A DNA stretch of 64,000 nucleotides, from assembly GCF_000768675.1 (NCBI RefSeq), contig NZ_AVPI01000012.1, positions 1 through 64,000 of the forward strand, written 5' to 3'. Origin of the DNA: Knoellia flava TL1. GTDB taxonomy: Bacteria; Actinomycetota; Actinomycetes; Actinomycetales; Dermatophilaceae. This document shows, in pieces, positions 54,641 through 63,166 of the stretch (positions within the stretch are counted from its first letter, which is position 1; each line of letters begins with the position of its first letter). A program made the translations under genes and the position numbers. The notes below the pieces were generated by a model. The model was not told the DNA's origin. It was given only the letters and a program-made list of their open reading frames with translations, and searched no databases.

Positions 54641-55210
54641 GTGGCCAAGGATCTGGGCGACGTCGCCTGGCCCGTGTCGACGGCACGGTTGACCCTCCGG
54701 CGCGCCCGACCGGACGACGCCGAGGCGGTCCGGTCCTACCGCGAGCACACGACGTCGACCCAGTGGCTCGGCCCGCTGCCGGAGAACTTCACCGAGAGGT
54801 TCGTCGCCCCCGAACGCCTCGGGCTCCTCCTCGCGATCGAGCGCGACGGCGAGCTCATCGGCGACGTCATGGTGAGCATCGGACACGCCTGGGGGCCGGC
54901 CGCGATGGCCACGCAGGCGCACGACGTGCAGGCCGAGCTCGGCTGGGCGCTGCGACCCGAGGAGACCGGTCACGGCTACGCGACCGAGGCGGTCGAGGCC
55001 GTGCTGCGGATCTGCTTCGAGGACCTCGGGCTGCGACGCGTGACCGCGAGCTGCTTCACGACCAACACGGCGTCGTGGCGGCTCATGGAGCGGCTCGGGA
55101 TGCGGCGCGAGGCGCACACCGTCGCCGACGGGCTGCACCCGTCGGGGGAGTGGCGCGACGGCTACTCCTACGCCCTGCTCGCCGACGAGTGGCGTCTCCG
55201 GAACCCCTGA
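54641..55210 (+). CDS. GNAT family N-acetyltransferase (RimJ/RimL type)
   Basis: Acetyltransferase of 189 aa. STARLTLRRARPDDA at the start and the acetyl-CoA loop RPEETGHGYATEAVEAVLR are typical, with NTASWRLMERLGMRREA near the end. The acceptor is unknown; some of these acetylate N-terminal amines or small molecules. GTG 54641 follows a GACAAT box by 5 nt, a leaderless pattern. Confidence 0.92.
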   Translation: MAKDLGDVAWPVSTARLTLRRARPDDAEAVRSYREHTTSTQWLGPLPENFTERFVAPERLGLLLAIERDGELIGDVMVSIGHAWGPAAMATQAHDVQAELGWALRPEETGHGYATEAVEAVLRICFEDLGLRRVTASCFTTNTASWRLMERLGMRREAHTVADGLHPSGEWRDGYSYALLADEWRLRNP

Positions 55211-55243
55211 CCCCGGCGCCCCTGCTGTCGATACGCTCGGGTC

Positions 55244-55729
55244 GTGACTTCCTCCGGCGACTGGCCCACCCTCGACGAGCTGGCGCGGCAGGAGGCGGAG
55301 GTCGTCCTTCCCGAGCTGACCGAGCAGGTCGCGTGGGACCTCGGCCGGGCCGCGACCGACGCGGCGTGGGCCGAGCAGCTGCCCGTCGTCGTCGGCATCT
55401 GGCGCGGCACGCACCAGCTCTTCCACGCCGCCCTCCCCGGCTCGACCGCCGACAACGACGAGTGGCTCCGTCGCAAGGGCCGGGTCGTCACCCGATTCGA
55501 GCACTCCTCCCTCTACATGGGTCAGGTGTGCCGTGACGCCGGGACGACGTTGCAGGGCAAGTTCCTGCTTCCCGAGTCGGAGTACGCGGCGCACGGCGGC
55601 GCCGTCCCGCTCCGGGTCGCGTCGGCGGGTGTCGTCGGCTGGATGGGCGTCTCCGGGCTGCCGCAGCGCGACGACCACGCGTTCGTCATCCGCATCCTGC
55701 GCGAGCACCTCGCAGCCGCCCGCCACTGA
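55244..55729 (+). CDS. Heme-binding/degrading-type protein (UPF0303, HbpS-like)
   Basis: Protein of 161 aa resembling the UPF0303/DUF336 group, related to HbpS. FHAALPGSTADNDEWLRRKGRVV and the Gly-rich AHGGAVPLRVASAGVVGWMGVSG block are typical. Some relatives bind heme. It is cytoplasmic, as no signal is visible. GTG 55244 is 6 nt after TACGCT, a clear leaderless arrangement. Confidence 0.85.
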   Translation: MTSSGDWPTLDELARQEAEVVLPELTEQVAWDLGRAATDAAWAEQLPVVVGIWRGTHQLFHAALPGSTADNDEWLRRKGRVVTRFEHSSLYMGQVCRDAGTTLQGKFLLPESEYAAHGGAVPLRVASAGVVGWMGVSGLPQRDDHAFVIRILREHLAAARH

Positions 55730-55926
55730 GCCCACTTGCCGAGCGCGGTCCGGCGCCGAGCGAGTCACAGATTCCCGAGCCGAGCACCCGTGGGTGGCTC
55801 GCTCGCCCATGAGTGGCTCGCTCGACGGCGAACGGCTCCGGGGCCGCATCCTGTCGCCCACCTCCTTCGCCTCCCCTCACCTGACGGTTTGGGTCGGTCG
55901 CGCGACCGAGTGGCACGATGACGCCC

Positions 55927-56688
55927 ATGCAGATCGCCCAGACCTCCGCCATCGTCACCGGCGGCGCCTCCGGCCTCGGTTCCGCGACGGCCGCCGCCCT
56001 CGCCGAGCACGGCGCCTCCGTCTTCGCCCTCGACCTCGACTCGGCCATCGAGCAGGCCCCCCAGGTCGACGGCGTCACCTACGTCGCCACCGACGTCACC
56101 GACGAGGAGCAGGTGCGCGCCGCCGTCGCCCAGGCCGCCGGCAACCCGGACGCGCCCCTGCGGATCGTCGTCAACTGCGCCGGCATCGGCCCGAGCGCCC
56201 GCATCCTCGGCAAGAAGGGTGTCCACGACCTCGGCCTCTACCGCAAGGTCGTCGAGATCAACCTCCTCGGCTCGTTCACGGTCCTCGCGCTCGCGTCCGA
56301 GGCGATCGCGCAGACCGAGCCCGACGAGCACGGCCAGCGCGGCGTCGTCGTCAACACCGCGAGCATCGCGGCCTTCGACGGCCAGGTCGGCCAGGCGGCA
56401 TACAGCTCCTCCAAGGGCGGCATCGTCGGCCTCACCCTGCCGGCGGCCCGCGACCTCGCGCAGTACGGCATCCGCGTCTGCACCATCGCCCCCGGCATCG
56501 TCGAGACCCCGATGCTCGCCACCGTGTCCGACGAGTTCCGCGCCGGCCTCGCCGCGGGCGTGCCCTTCCCGCAGCGCCTCGCGATGCCGACCGAGTACGC
56601 CAAGCTCGCGCTCGCGATCGTCGACAACGACTACCTCAACGGGGAGACCATCCGCATGGACGGCGCCCTCCGCATGGCCCCCCGCTGA
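55927..56688 (+). CDS. SDR-family 3-hydroxyacyl-CoA dehydrogenase-like
   Basis: Short-chain dehydrogenase of 253 aa. The cofactor motif [10 protein letters not shown] is near the start, NCAG next, and the catalytic Ser/YxxxK (AYSSSKGG) in the middle. The C-terminal [36 protein letters not shown] segment matches the HSD17B10/HADH2 group, which oxidises 3-hydroxyacyl-CoAs. ATG 55927 is chosen because CACGAT ends 7 nt before it; ATG 55918 is inside that box. Confidence 0.92.
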   Translation: MQIAQTSAIVTGGASGLGSATAAALAEHGASVFALDLDSAIEQAPQVDGVTYVATDVTDEEQVRAAVAQAAGNPDAPLRIVVNCAGIGPSARILGKKGVHDLGLYRKVVEINLLGSFTVLALASEAIAQTEPDEHGQRGVVVNTASIAAFDGQVGQAAYSSSKGGIVGLTLPAARDLAQYGIRVCTIAPGIVETPMLATVSDEFRAGLAAGVPFPQRLAMPTEYAKLALAIVDNDYLNGETIRMDGALRMAPR

Positions 56689-56733
56689 GGGGCTCGTCCC
56701 ACATGCGTCCGTATGCCGTCAGGTCACGCTGAC

Positions 56734-57546
56734 GTGAGCCTGCACCTCGAGCTGCTGCCGGGCGTCGACTGGTCGATCCACGTCGTCGACCTCGGCAGCG
56801 GCGAGGTGCTCGCCTCGCACGACCCCGACCGGCTGCTCTCGACCGCGAGCGTCGGCAAGGTCTTCGTCCTCGTCGAGCTCGCCGAGCGGCTGCGCGACGG
56901 CCGCCTCGCACCCGACCAGCCGCTCGACCGCCGGACCGTCACTCCCGTCGCCGACTCCGGCCTGTGGCAGCACCTCTCGACCGACGTCCTCCCGCTCGTC
57001 GACGTCGCCACCCTCGTCGGGGCGGTGAGCGACAACTGGGCGACGAACGTCCTTCTCGACCTCCTCGGTCTCGACGCCGTGCGCGCCCGCGCGCAGCGGT
57101 GGGCGCCGCGCGGCTCCGACCTCGTCGACGTCGTCCGCGGCCTGCGCGGACCCGGCGACCCGCCGCACCTCAGCCTCGGCTGCGCCGCCGACCACGTCGA
57201 GGTCCTCGCCCGGCTGTGGTCCGAGCGCGACGAGCCCGACTCGGTCGGCCGGCGAGTCCTCGGCTGGCTCGCCCACGGCGTGGACCTGTCGATGGTCGCC
57301 TCGGCCTGGCACCAGGACCCGCTCTCGCACGCCGAGGAGCCCGGCCCGGACGCCACGCTCATCACCCACAAGACCGGCACCAACCTCGGCGTCCGTGCCG
57401 ACGTCGGCATCCTCGACCGCGGAGGGCGAGCCACGGCATACGCCGTCATCGCGAACTGGAACGAGCACCCTCCCGGCGCCGGCCGCGACGACGTCATGGA
57501 CGCCCTCCGCCGCATCGGCGACGCGCTCCGCACTGCCCTCGGCTGA
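56734..57546 (+). CDS. Class A beta-lactamase-fold serine hydrolase
   Basis: Penicillin-interacting-fold protein of 270 aa. The SxxK motif is S39-V-G-K42, SDN is at 99-101 and HKTGTN lies near residue 215. An Ω-loop glutamate is not obvious. There is no signal peptide, unusual for a beta-lactamase, so it may be cytoplasmic and act on another amide or ester. GTG 56734 is preferred; ATG 56713, in a GTATGCC site, is an alternative. Confidence 0.8.
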   Translation: MSLHLELLPGVDWSIHVVDLGSGEVLASHDPDRLLSTASVGKVFVLVELAERLRDGRLAPDQPLDRRTVTPVADSGLWQHLSTDVLPLVDVATLVGAVSDNWATNVLLDLLGLDAVRARAQRWAPRGSDLVDVVRGLRGPGDPPHLSLGCAADHVEVLARLWSERDEPDSVGRRVLGWLAHGVDLSMVASAWHQDPLSHAEEPGPDATLITHKTGTNLGVRADVGILDRGGRATAYAVIANWNEHPPGAGRDDVMDALRRIGDALRTALG

Positions 57547-57576
57547 GCGAGCGCGAGGCGTGACAGGCTGGCGGCC

Positions 57577-58218
57577 ATGAGCGAACACGGACACTTCGAC
57601 GACGCCGCCGCCACGTGGGACGACGACCCGGCCAAGGTCGAGCGCGCCCACAACACCGCAGCCCTCCTCGCCGACGCACTCCCGCTGCGCGGCGACGAGC
57701 GCGTCCTCGAGATCGGCGGCGGGACGGGCCGGCTCAGCCTCGCGCTCGCCGACCGCGTCGGGTCGGTCCTCGTCACCGACGCGTCGGAGGGCATGGTCGA
57801 CGTCGCGCGCACCAACATCGAGCGCGCCGGGGTGGGCAATCGCCTCGACGCGCGGCGTCTCGACCTCGTGGCCGACCCGCTGCCCGAGGAGCGCTTCGAC
57901 GGCGCCTGGGCGCAGCTGGCGCTCCACCACGTCGAGGACCTCGACACCCTCCTCGGCCGTGTCCACGAGCTGCTCGTGCCGGGCGGATGGCTCGCCGTCG
58001 TCGACCTCGACGACGACCGCGCGGGCGCCTTCCACGCGCACCACGACAACTTCACCGGGCACCACGGGTTCGACCGTGACGCGTTCGCAGAACGCTTGCG
58101 GCGCAGCGGTTTCCGCGACGTCAGCGTGCGCGACGCGGGTTCGGTCGAGAAGGAGCTCGGCGGCGACCACCAGGGCCGCGGCACCTTCGGCATGTTCCTC
58201 GCCGTCGGCCACGCCTGA
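57577..58218 (+). CDS. SAM-dependent methyltransferase, class I
   Basis: Methyltransferase of 213 aa. The cofactor motif I, VLEIGGGTGRLSLAL, is at about 43-57, motif II VTDASEGM and motif III at LPEERFDGAWAQLALHHV. These are like UbiE/COQ5-type enzymes. A His/Asp-rich lid, HAHHDNFTGHHGFDRD, is distinctive. Substrate unknown. ATG 57577 is 7 nt after CAGGCT. It is close to the next gene (9 nt), which may be cotranscribed. Confidence 0.92.
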   Translation: MSEHGHFDDAAATWDDDPAKVERAHNTAALLADALPLRGDERVLEIGGGTGRLSLALADRVGSVLVTDASEGMVDVARTNIERAGVGNRLDARRLDLVADPLPEERFDGAWAQLALHHVEDLDTLLGRVHELLVPGGWLAVVDLDDDRAGAFHAHHDNFTGHHGFDRDAFAERLRRSGFRDVSVRDAGSVEKELGGDHQGRGTFGMFLAVGHA

Positions 58219-58227
58219 GGCCGCTCC

Positions 58228-58986
58228 GTGACCCGCACGCTGCGCGACGACCTCGGCCACGAGGTCGCCCTGCCCACCACCCCCGTATGCCGTGTCGTCT
58301 CGCTCGTGCCCTCGCTCACCGAGGCGGTGGCTGCGACGGCGCCGGAGGCCCTCGTCGGTGCGACCGACTGGTGCACTCACCCTGCCGACCTTGACGTGAC
58401 CCGGGTGCGTGGCACGAAGAACCCCGACCGTGCCGCCATCGCCGACCTCCGCCCCGACCTCGTCGTCGCCAACAAGGAGGAGAACCGTGAGCTCGACGTG
58501 CAGCGGATGCGCGCGGACGGCATACAGGTGTGGGTCACCGACATCGAGACGGTGCCGCAGGCGCTCGCGTCGATGCGCCGTCTGTTCGTCGAGGCGTGCG
58601 GGTGGTCCGAGCCCGAGTGGCTGGTCGAGGCCGACCGGCTGTGGGCAGGGCCGGTGCCAGGGGCGCACCGCAGGGTCGTCGTGCCGATCTGGCGCGACCC
58701 GTGGATGGTCGTCGGGCACCCGACCTTCACCGCCGACCTGCTCGCGCGGGTCGGGTGCGAGGTGACGACCGCGGGGGAGCCGGGGCGCTACCCCCACGTC
58801 GACGTCGACCGGCTCGACGCCTCGGGCGCGGACCTCGTGCTGCTGCCGGACGAGCCCTACGTCTTCACCGCCGACGACGGCCCGGAGGCGTTCGCGCGCA
58901 CGGCGACCAGGCTCGTCAACGGTCGCCTTCTCACGTGGTACGGGCCCTCGCTCGTCGAGGCGCGAGCGGCGCTGACCGGGCTCTGA
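58228..58986 (+). CDS. Helical backbone metal/cobalamin receptor-like protein
   Basis: Protein of 252 aa in the BtuF/TroA-like fold: RVVSLVPSLTEAVAA, then GATDWCTHP and GTKNPDRAAIADLRPDLVVANKEEN, followed by the long backbone helix. Typical BtuF proteins are exported, but no signal peptide or lipobox is present, suggesting a cytoplasmic variant of the YPL067C-like helical receptor group. GTG 58228 follows the methyltransferase by 9 nt. Ligand unproven. Confidence 0.85.
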   Translation: MTRTLRDDLGHEVALPTTPVCRVVSLVPSLTEAVAATAPEALVGATDWCTHPADLDVTRVRGTKNPDRAAIADLRPDLVVANKEENRELDVQRMRADGIQVWVTDIETVPQALASMRRLFVEACGWSEPEWLVEADRLWAGPVPGAHRRVVVPIWRDPWMVVGHPTFTADLLARVGCEVTTAGEPGRYPHVDVDRLDASGADLVLLPDEPYVFTADDGPEAFARTATRLVNGRLLTWYGPSLVEARAALTGL

Positions 58987-59124
58987 CCGAGGTCTGACGG
59001 CGGTTGGGGGAAATGGTCCGGGTCCGGAGCCGGTGGCGGTCTAGGATTCCCGCCGGGGGAGGGGTCCCGCGGTGGTGTGAGTCCTCGACCCGGGACCGTC
59101 CCACCGACCGACACCGAAGGAACC

Positions 59125-59610
59125 ATGCGGACCACAGTGCCCCTCGTCGACCTCGAGCCCGGCGTCGTCGTGCAGGTCGTCGCAGGGCGTCCCTCGCCGG
59201 TGACGGCCTCGGTGTGGCTCAAGCAGGGGGACTTCGTGTGGAGCGAGCACCAGTTCACCGAGCTGGGCGTCGGCACGCGGTGGCTGTCGGTCGAGGACGA
59301 CGACGGGCTCCTCGTGACGCTCTGGACGCCTCGGCCCGACCTCGCCGGCGGCAGGCCGGAGGGTCGGTGGATGCGCGTCGACGGGCGCCGCTGGACCCGT
59401 AAGGAGAAGGGTGAGGTCGACTTCCTCGCCGAGGGTCGGTCGCCCTACGGCCCGTCCGGCCGGTGTGAGTACGCCGACTACAGGAACGGCGACGAGCGGG
59501 TCTCGTTCGAGCGGTTCGGCAACCTGGCGTGGGAGGTCAGCACGGGTCGCACCATCCCCGCGTCCTCCGTCACCGCCTACCGGGAGGACGACGGTGCACC
59601 ACGAGCTTGA
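59125..59610 (+). CDS. DUF4178 domain protein
   Basis: Protein of 161 aa, beta-rich, with the blocks WLKQGDFVWSEHQF and CEYADYRNGDERVSFERF typical of DUF4178. It starts a five-gene run ending in a membrane spermidine synthase, a known neighbourhood of this family in actinobacteria. ATG 59125 is preceded by GAAGGA. It overlaps the DUF2617 gene by 17 nt. Function unknown. Confidence 0.88.
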   Translation: MRTTVPLVDLEPGVVVQVVAGRPSPVTASVWLKQGDFVWSEHQFTELGVGTRWLSVEDDDGLLVTLWTPRPDLAGGRPEGRWMRVDGRRWTRKEKGEVDFLAEGRSPYGPSGRCEYADYRNGDERVSFERFGNLAWEVSTGRTIPASSVTAYREDDGAPRA

Positions 59611-60196
59611 CGTGCCCTATGCCGACACGCGTGCCGAGGACCTGCGGTGGTCGCTCGACCACGGCGAGCTGCCGGCCGTCGTCACCGCGGGCGTCGACGC
59701 GCTCGTCGACGGCTGCCCGGTCGAGCTGCGCATCCTCGGCGCCTCGCACCAGGTCGTCCTCGAGGCGCCCGGGCTGCCGCGGCTCGTCGAGACCGTCGCC
59801 TACGTACCCGGCCTCGGCGACCCGCTGCCCCGCTCCGGCGTGCACACCACCGGAGGCGACGCGCCCTGGTCCTATGAGCTGACCTCCGAGGTGGAGGTGC
59901 TCGCGCCCGACGACCTGCGCGACCGGGTCGCGTCCCTCGTCGCCGACCTCGACGGACGCCCGGACGCGCTGAGCGCCGCCTTCCCCGGCGACCGGCACGC
60001 CGTCACGGCCGTCCACGCCGAGCCGCTTCCCGGCGGGGGAGCGACGTGGCGCACGTGGCACGCCTACCCGCAGCACGGCCAGCTCGTCTCCACCCGCACC
60101 CTGGTCCGGCCGGCGCCGCTGGCGCCAGCAGTGCCATCCGCGCGCCCGACCGACCCCCAACCCCCGCTCGAGGAGCCCGCATGCGACGCCCGCTGA
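59594..60196 (+). CDS. DUF2617 family protein
   Basis: Protein of 200 aa with the DVPYADTRAEDLRW start and the ELRILGASHQVVLEAPG block characteristic of DUF2617. A second half rich in Arg/Asp contains HAVTAVHAEPLPGGGATWRTWHAYPQ. No membrane span. GTG 59594 lies inside the end of the DUF4178 gene; the stop overlaps the lipoprotein gene. Function unknown. Confidence 0.87.
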   Translation: MHHELDVPYADTRAEDLRWSLDHGELPAVVTAGVDALVDGCPVELRILGASHQVVLEAPGLPRLVETVAYVPGLGDPLPRSGVHTTGGDAPWSYELTSEVEVLAPDDLRDRVASLVADLDGRPDALSAAFPGDRHAVTAVHAEPLPGGGATWRTWHAYPQHGQLVSTRTLVRPAPLAPAVPSARPTDPQPPLEEPACDAR

Positions 60197-60408
60197 CCGC
60201 CCTGACCGTCGGACTCCTCGCCGTCGCAGCGCTCACCGGCTGCGGCGACGACCGCGAGTGCATGGCCCGCTACAAGGCCGACCAGCGCGCGCTCACCGGC
60301 GCCACCCCGACCGACGCCCAGGCCCGCGACGCCTGCGACCGCAACTCCGGCCGCGGCTACTACGGCGGCAGCCGCGCCCGTGGCGGCGGCTCCGGCATCG
60401 GCAAGTAG
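60181..60408 (+). CDS. Small lipoprotein
   Basis: Protein of 75 aa with a lipoprotein signal: basic start, hydrophobic stretch and lipobox LTGC at about 18-21. The mature part has two cysteines (C27 and C52) and a Gly/Arg/Ser-rich end. ATG 60181 follows GAGGAG. It fills the slot that DUF4247 proteins hold in related operons, but is shorter and not clearly that family. Confidence 0.72.
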   Translation: MRRPLTALTVGLLAVAALTGCGDDRECMARYKADQRALTGATPTDAQARDACDRNSGRGYYGGSRARGGGSGIGK

Positions 60409-60508
60409 TCCGGCGCCCCTGCCGCCCCACGTGGGCCTCGGGCCCACCCCGCTTCCGCTTCACCCGACCGTTCGACCACGACACCCGCACGACACTGAGA
60501 GGCACACG

Positions 60509-60937
60509 ATGGACGCTGGAGACCTGCTCTACGACGTGGGCGCGATCGCCGCCTTCGGCGCGATCGGACTGCTCCTCATGGCGGCCGGCTACGCGCTCGT
60601 CGACGCGCTCACGCCCGGCAGCCTGCGCGAGCTCATCTGGGAGCGGCGCAACGGCAACGCCGCGGTCCTGCTCGCGTCCAACACGCTGGCCGTGGCGGCC
60701 ATCGTCGTCACCGCAATCCTGTCGAGCTACGACGGGCTCGGCGAGGGGCTCATCTCGACCGCGGTCTACGGAGCGCTCGGGCTGGCCCTCATGGCCGTCT
60801 GCTTCTTCGTCGTCGACGCCTTCACGCCCGGCCGCCTCGGCGACCTCGTCACCGACGCCGAGCGGCACCCCGCCGCCTGGGTGAGCGCGAGCGCGCACCT
60901 CTCGGTCGCGCTCATCGTGGCCGCCGCGATCAGCTGA
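60509..60937 (+). CDS. DUF350 membrane protein
   Basis: Membrane protein of 142 aa with four helices in two related halves; each half has an FxxxDAxTPGxLxxL-type motif (VDALTPGSLRELI and VDAFTPGRLGDLV), the DUF350 duplication. It is located between the lipoprotein and the spermidine synthase, its usual partner. Its ATG has only a weak ribosome site. Function unknown. Confidence 0.9.
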   Translation: MDAGDLLYDVGAIAAFGAIGLLLMAAGYALVDALTPGSLRELIWERRNGNAAVLLASNTLAVAAIVVTAILSSYDGLGEGLISTAVYGALGLALMAVCFFVVDAFTPGRLGDLVTDAERHPAAWVSASAHLSVALIVAAAIS

Positions 60938-60942
60938 CGACG

Positions 60943-62541
60943 ATGACCTCGGTGCAGGACGACGTCGCCCGCGGGACCGGCGCCTCGGAGGCGACCGTCG
61001 CTGAGGCGAAGGATGCGCCCCGCGCGCGCCGGCGGCGTGCCCTCGTCCTCGCCGCCGTCTTCGTCTGCGCCGCCTGCGGCCTCGTCTACGAGCTCGCGCT
61101 CGTCGCGCTCGGCTCCTACCTCCTCGGCAACACGATCACCCAGGCCTCGGTCGTCCTCGCGCTCATGGTCTTCGCCATGGGCTTGGGCTCGCTGGCAGCC
61201 AAGCCCCTGACCCGCCACGCGGCGGCGAGCTTCGCGGTCGTCGAGCTCGTCCTCGCCCTCGTCGGCGGCACGAGCGTCCTCATCCTGTATGCCGCATTCG
61301 CCTGGTGGTCGCTCTACCAGCCCCTTCTCGTCGTGCTGGCTCTCGCGATCGGCCTGCTCATCGGGGCCGAGATCCCGCTCCTCATGACATTGCTGCAGCG
61401 GATCCGACGACAGGAGGCGTCGTCGGCGGTGGCCGACCTCTTCGCGGCCGACTACGTCGGTGCGCTCATCGGCGGGCTCGCCTTCCCCTTCGTCCTCCTG
61501 CCATGGCTGGGCCTGCTCGAGGGCACGCTCGTCGTCGGCGCGGTCAACGCCGTGGCCGGGGCCGCCGTGACCCTGTGGCTCTTCCGCAGCGAGGTCCGGC
61601 GACGCGTCCGCGCCCTGCTCGGCGTCGCGCTCGCCGCCGTGCTCGCCGCCCTGCTCGTCCTCGCCGTGACCGCGAGCGCGTTCGAGGCGACGGCCCGCCA
61701 GCGCATCTTCCGCGACCCCGTCGTCGTCGCCGAGCGCAGCGACTACCAGGAGATCGTCGTGACCCGCAGCCTGCGTGGCGGCGACACCCGGCTCTTCCTC
61801 AACGGCGACCTCCAGTTCTCCTCGCTCGACGAGTACCGCTACCACGAGGCGCTCGTCCACCCGGCCATGGCGGGCGCGCACGCACGCGTCCTCGTGCTCG
61901 GCGGCGGCGACGGCCTCGCCGCACGCGAGCTGCTCCGCTACGACGACGTCGAGTCGGTGACGCTCGTCGACCTCGACCCCGCCGTCGTGAGCCTGGCCCG
62001 CCGGGACCCGACCTTCCGCGACCTCAACGACGACGCCTTTGCCGACCCCCGCCTCACGGTCGTCAACGCGGATGCCTTCGGGTGGCTGCGCGCCAACGAC
62101 GAGCAGTTCGACGTCGTCGTCGCCGACATGCCCGACGCCGACGACGTGCCGACAGCCAAGCTCTACTCGGTCGAGACCTACGGCCTCGTCCGGCGCGCCC
62201 TCGCGCCCGGCGGTCGGGTCGTCGTCCAGGCCGGCTCGCCCTACTTCGCCCGCGAGGCCTACTGGACCACCGCGGCGTCGCTGCGGACCGCGGGACTCAG
62301 CCCGACGGCATACCACGTCGACGTCCCGTCGTTCGGTGACTGGGGGTTCTTCCTCGCGACTGCTGGGAGCGCCCCCGAGCTGCGGATGGCGCCGGACGCG
62401 CCGCGGACCCGCTTCGTCGACGACGGCGTCCTCGCGGCAGCGCAGGTCTTCCCCAAGGACCGTGGAGTCCTCGACCTGACGCCCTCGACGCTGCTCGACC
62501 CGGTCATTCTCGAGCGGCAGGGGACCTGGCGGGGCTACTGA
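60943..62541 (+). CDS. Membrane-embedded spermidine synthase-like protein
   Basis: Protein of 532 aa: seven or so N-terminal membrane helices (about 30-240) then a soluble aminopropyltransferase domain. SDYQEIVVTRS, LNGDLQFSSLDEYRYHEALVHP and VLVLGGGDGLAARELLRY are spermidine-synthase motifs, with VVADMPDAD later giving the catalytic Asp. The membrane half is like that of multi-domain SpeE proteins. ATG 60943 is 5 nt after the DUF350 stop. Activity on polyamines is unproven. Confidence 0.92.
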   Translation: MTSVQDDVARGTGASEATVAEAKDAPRARRRRALVLAAVFVCAACGLVYELALVALGSYLLGNTITQASVVLALMVFAMGLGSLAAKPLTRHAAASFAVVELVLALVGGTSVLILYAAFAWWSLYQPLLVVLALAIGLLIGAEIPLLMTLLQRIRRQEASSAVADLFAADYVGALIGGLAFPFVLLPWLGLLEGTLVVGAVNAVAGAAVTLWLFRSEVRRRVRALLGVALAAVLAALLVLAVTASAFEATARQRIFRDPVVVAERSDYQEIVVTRSLRGGDTRLFLNGDLQFSSLDEYRYHEALVHPAMAGAHARVLVLGGGDGLAARELLRYDDVESVTLVDLDPAVVSLARRDPTFRDLNDDAFADPRLTVVNADAFGWLRANDEQFDVVVADMPDADDVPTAKLYSVETYGLVRRALAPGGRVVVQAGSPYFAREAYWTTAASLRTAGLSPTAYHVDVPSFGDWGFFLATAGSAPELRMAPDAPRTRFVDDGVLAAAQVFPKDRGVLDLTPSTLLDPVILERQGTWRGY

Positions 62542-62549
62542 CCGGGGCG

Positions 62550-63050
62550 TCAGTCCTCGTCGGTGTAGAGCACGCGGAAGCGCTCGCAGACGACGGGCAT
62601 GTCGCGGGCGAAGCCGCGGTCGTGCGACGCCGTCTGCGTGAAGAAGCGCTCGTGCACCTCGCGCCAGTGGGCGAGCGAGAGGTCGCCCTCGCCCTCGAGC
62701 CGGGCGTGCTCCTCGGTCACCTCGTCGAAGGGGACGAGGTCGACGTCGGTCGTCTCGAGGAGGGCGCGCGGACGGCCGGAGCCGTCGAGGACGATGCTCA
62801 GCGCACCCTTCTCGGGCACCGGCTCGTTGTCGGCCTCGTAGTCCCACAGGGCGCTCGCGGTCGCCGTCTTGGTGCCCGCGAGGACCAGGGCGAGGAGCTC
62901 GTCGGCCTGCTGCTCGTCGGCGCCGAACGACCACGCGGGCGGCGGCACGGAGTCGAGCGGCGTCGGGCCGAAGTAGGGCGAGGACACGTTGAGCTTCGCG
63001 TGCACCCGGGCCAGCTCCCAGAAGGTCGTCACCTGGTCGTCGTCGCTCAT
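62550..63050 (-). CDS. ASCH domain protein
   Basis: Protein of 166 aa with an ASCH domain, a PUA-like fold that probably binds RNA or cleaves a modified nucleoside. WSFGADEQQADELLALVLAGTKTATASALWDYE and GDLSLAHWREVHERFF are typical. ATG 63050 lies 7 nt after TAGGGT on the minus strand, giving a leaderless start. It is convergent with the spermidine synthase gene; the gap is 8 nt. Confidence 0.9.
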   Translation of the reverse strand: MSDDDQVTTFWELARVHAKLNVSSPYFGPTPLDSVPPPAWSFGADEQQADELLALVLAGTKTATASALWDYEADNEPVPEKGALSIVLDGSGRPRALLETTDVDLVPFDEVTEEHARLEGEGDLSLAHWREVHERFFTQTASHDRGFARDMPVVCERFRVLYTDED

Positions 63051-63166
63051 GCCGCACACCCTAGGTGGACGCTCGGTCGTCCCGGACGGCCGTCAGACCA
63101 CACTGGCCCCATGACGCCGAAAGCGACGACGAGTCCGACGCCGGGGACGACACGCAGGACGACGTC

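Noticed and set aside
55790-55825. Two copies of a GTGGCTCGCTCG repeat as a regulatory array
   Set aside because: Only two imperfect copies exist, without spacing or position suggesting function.
52469-55861. 1130-codon minus-strand frame overlapping the SNF2 gene and the next two genes
   Set aside because: It spans several real genes in another frame and has compositionally biased, family-free sequence.
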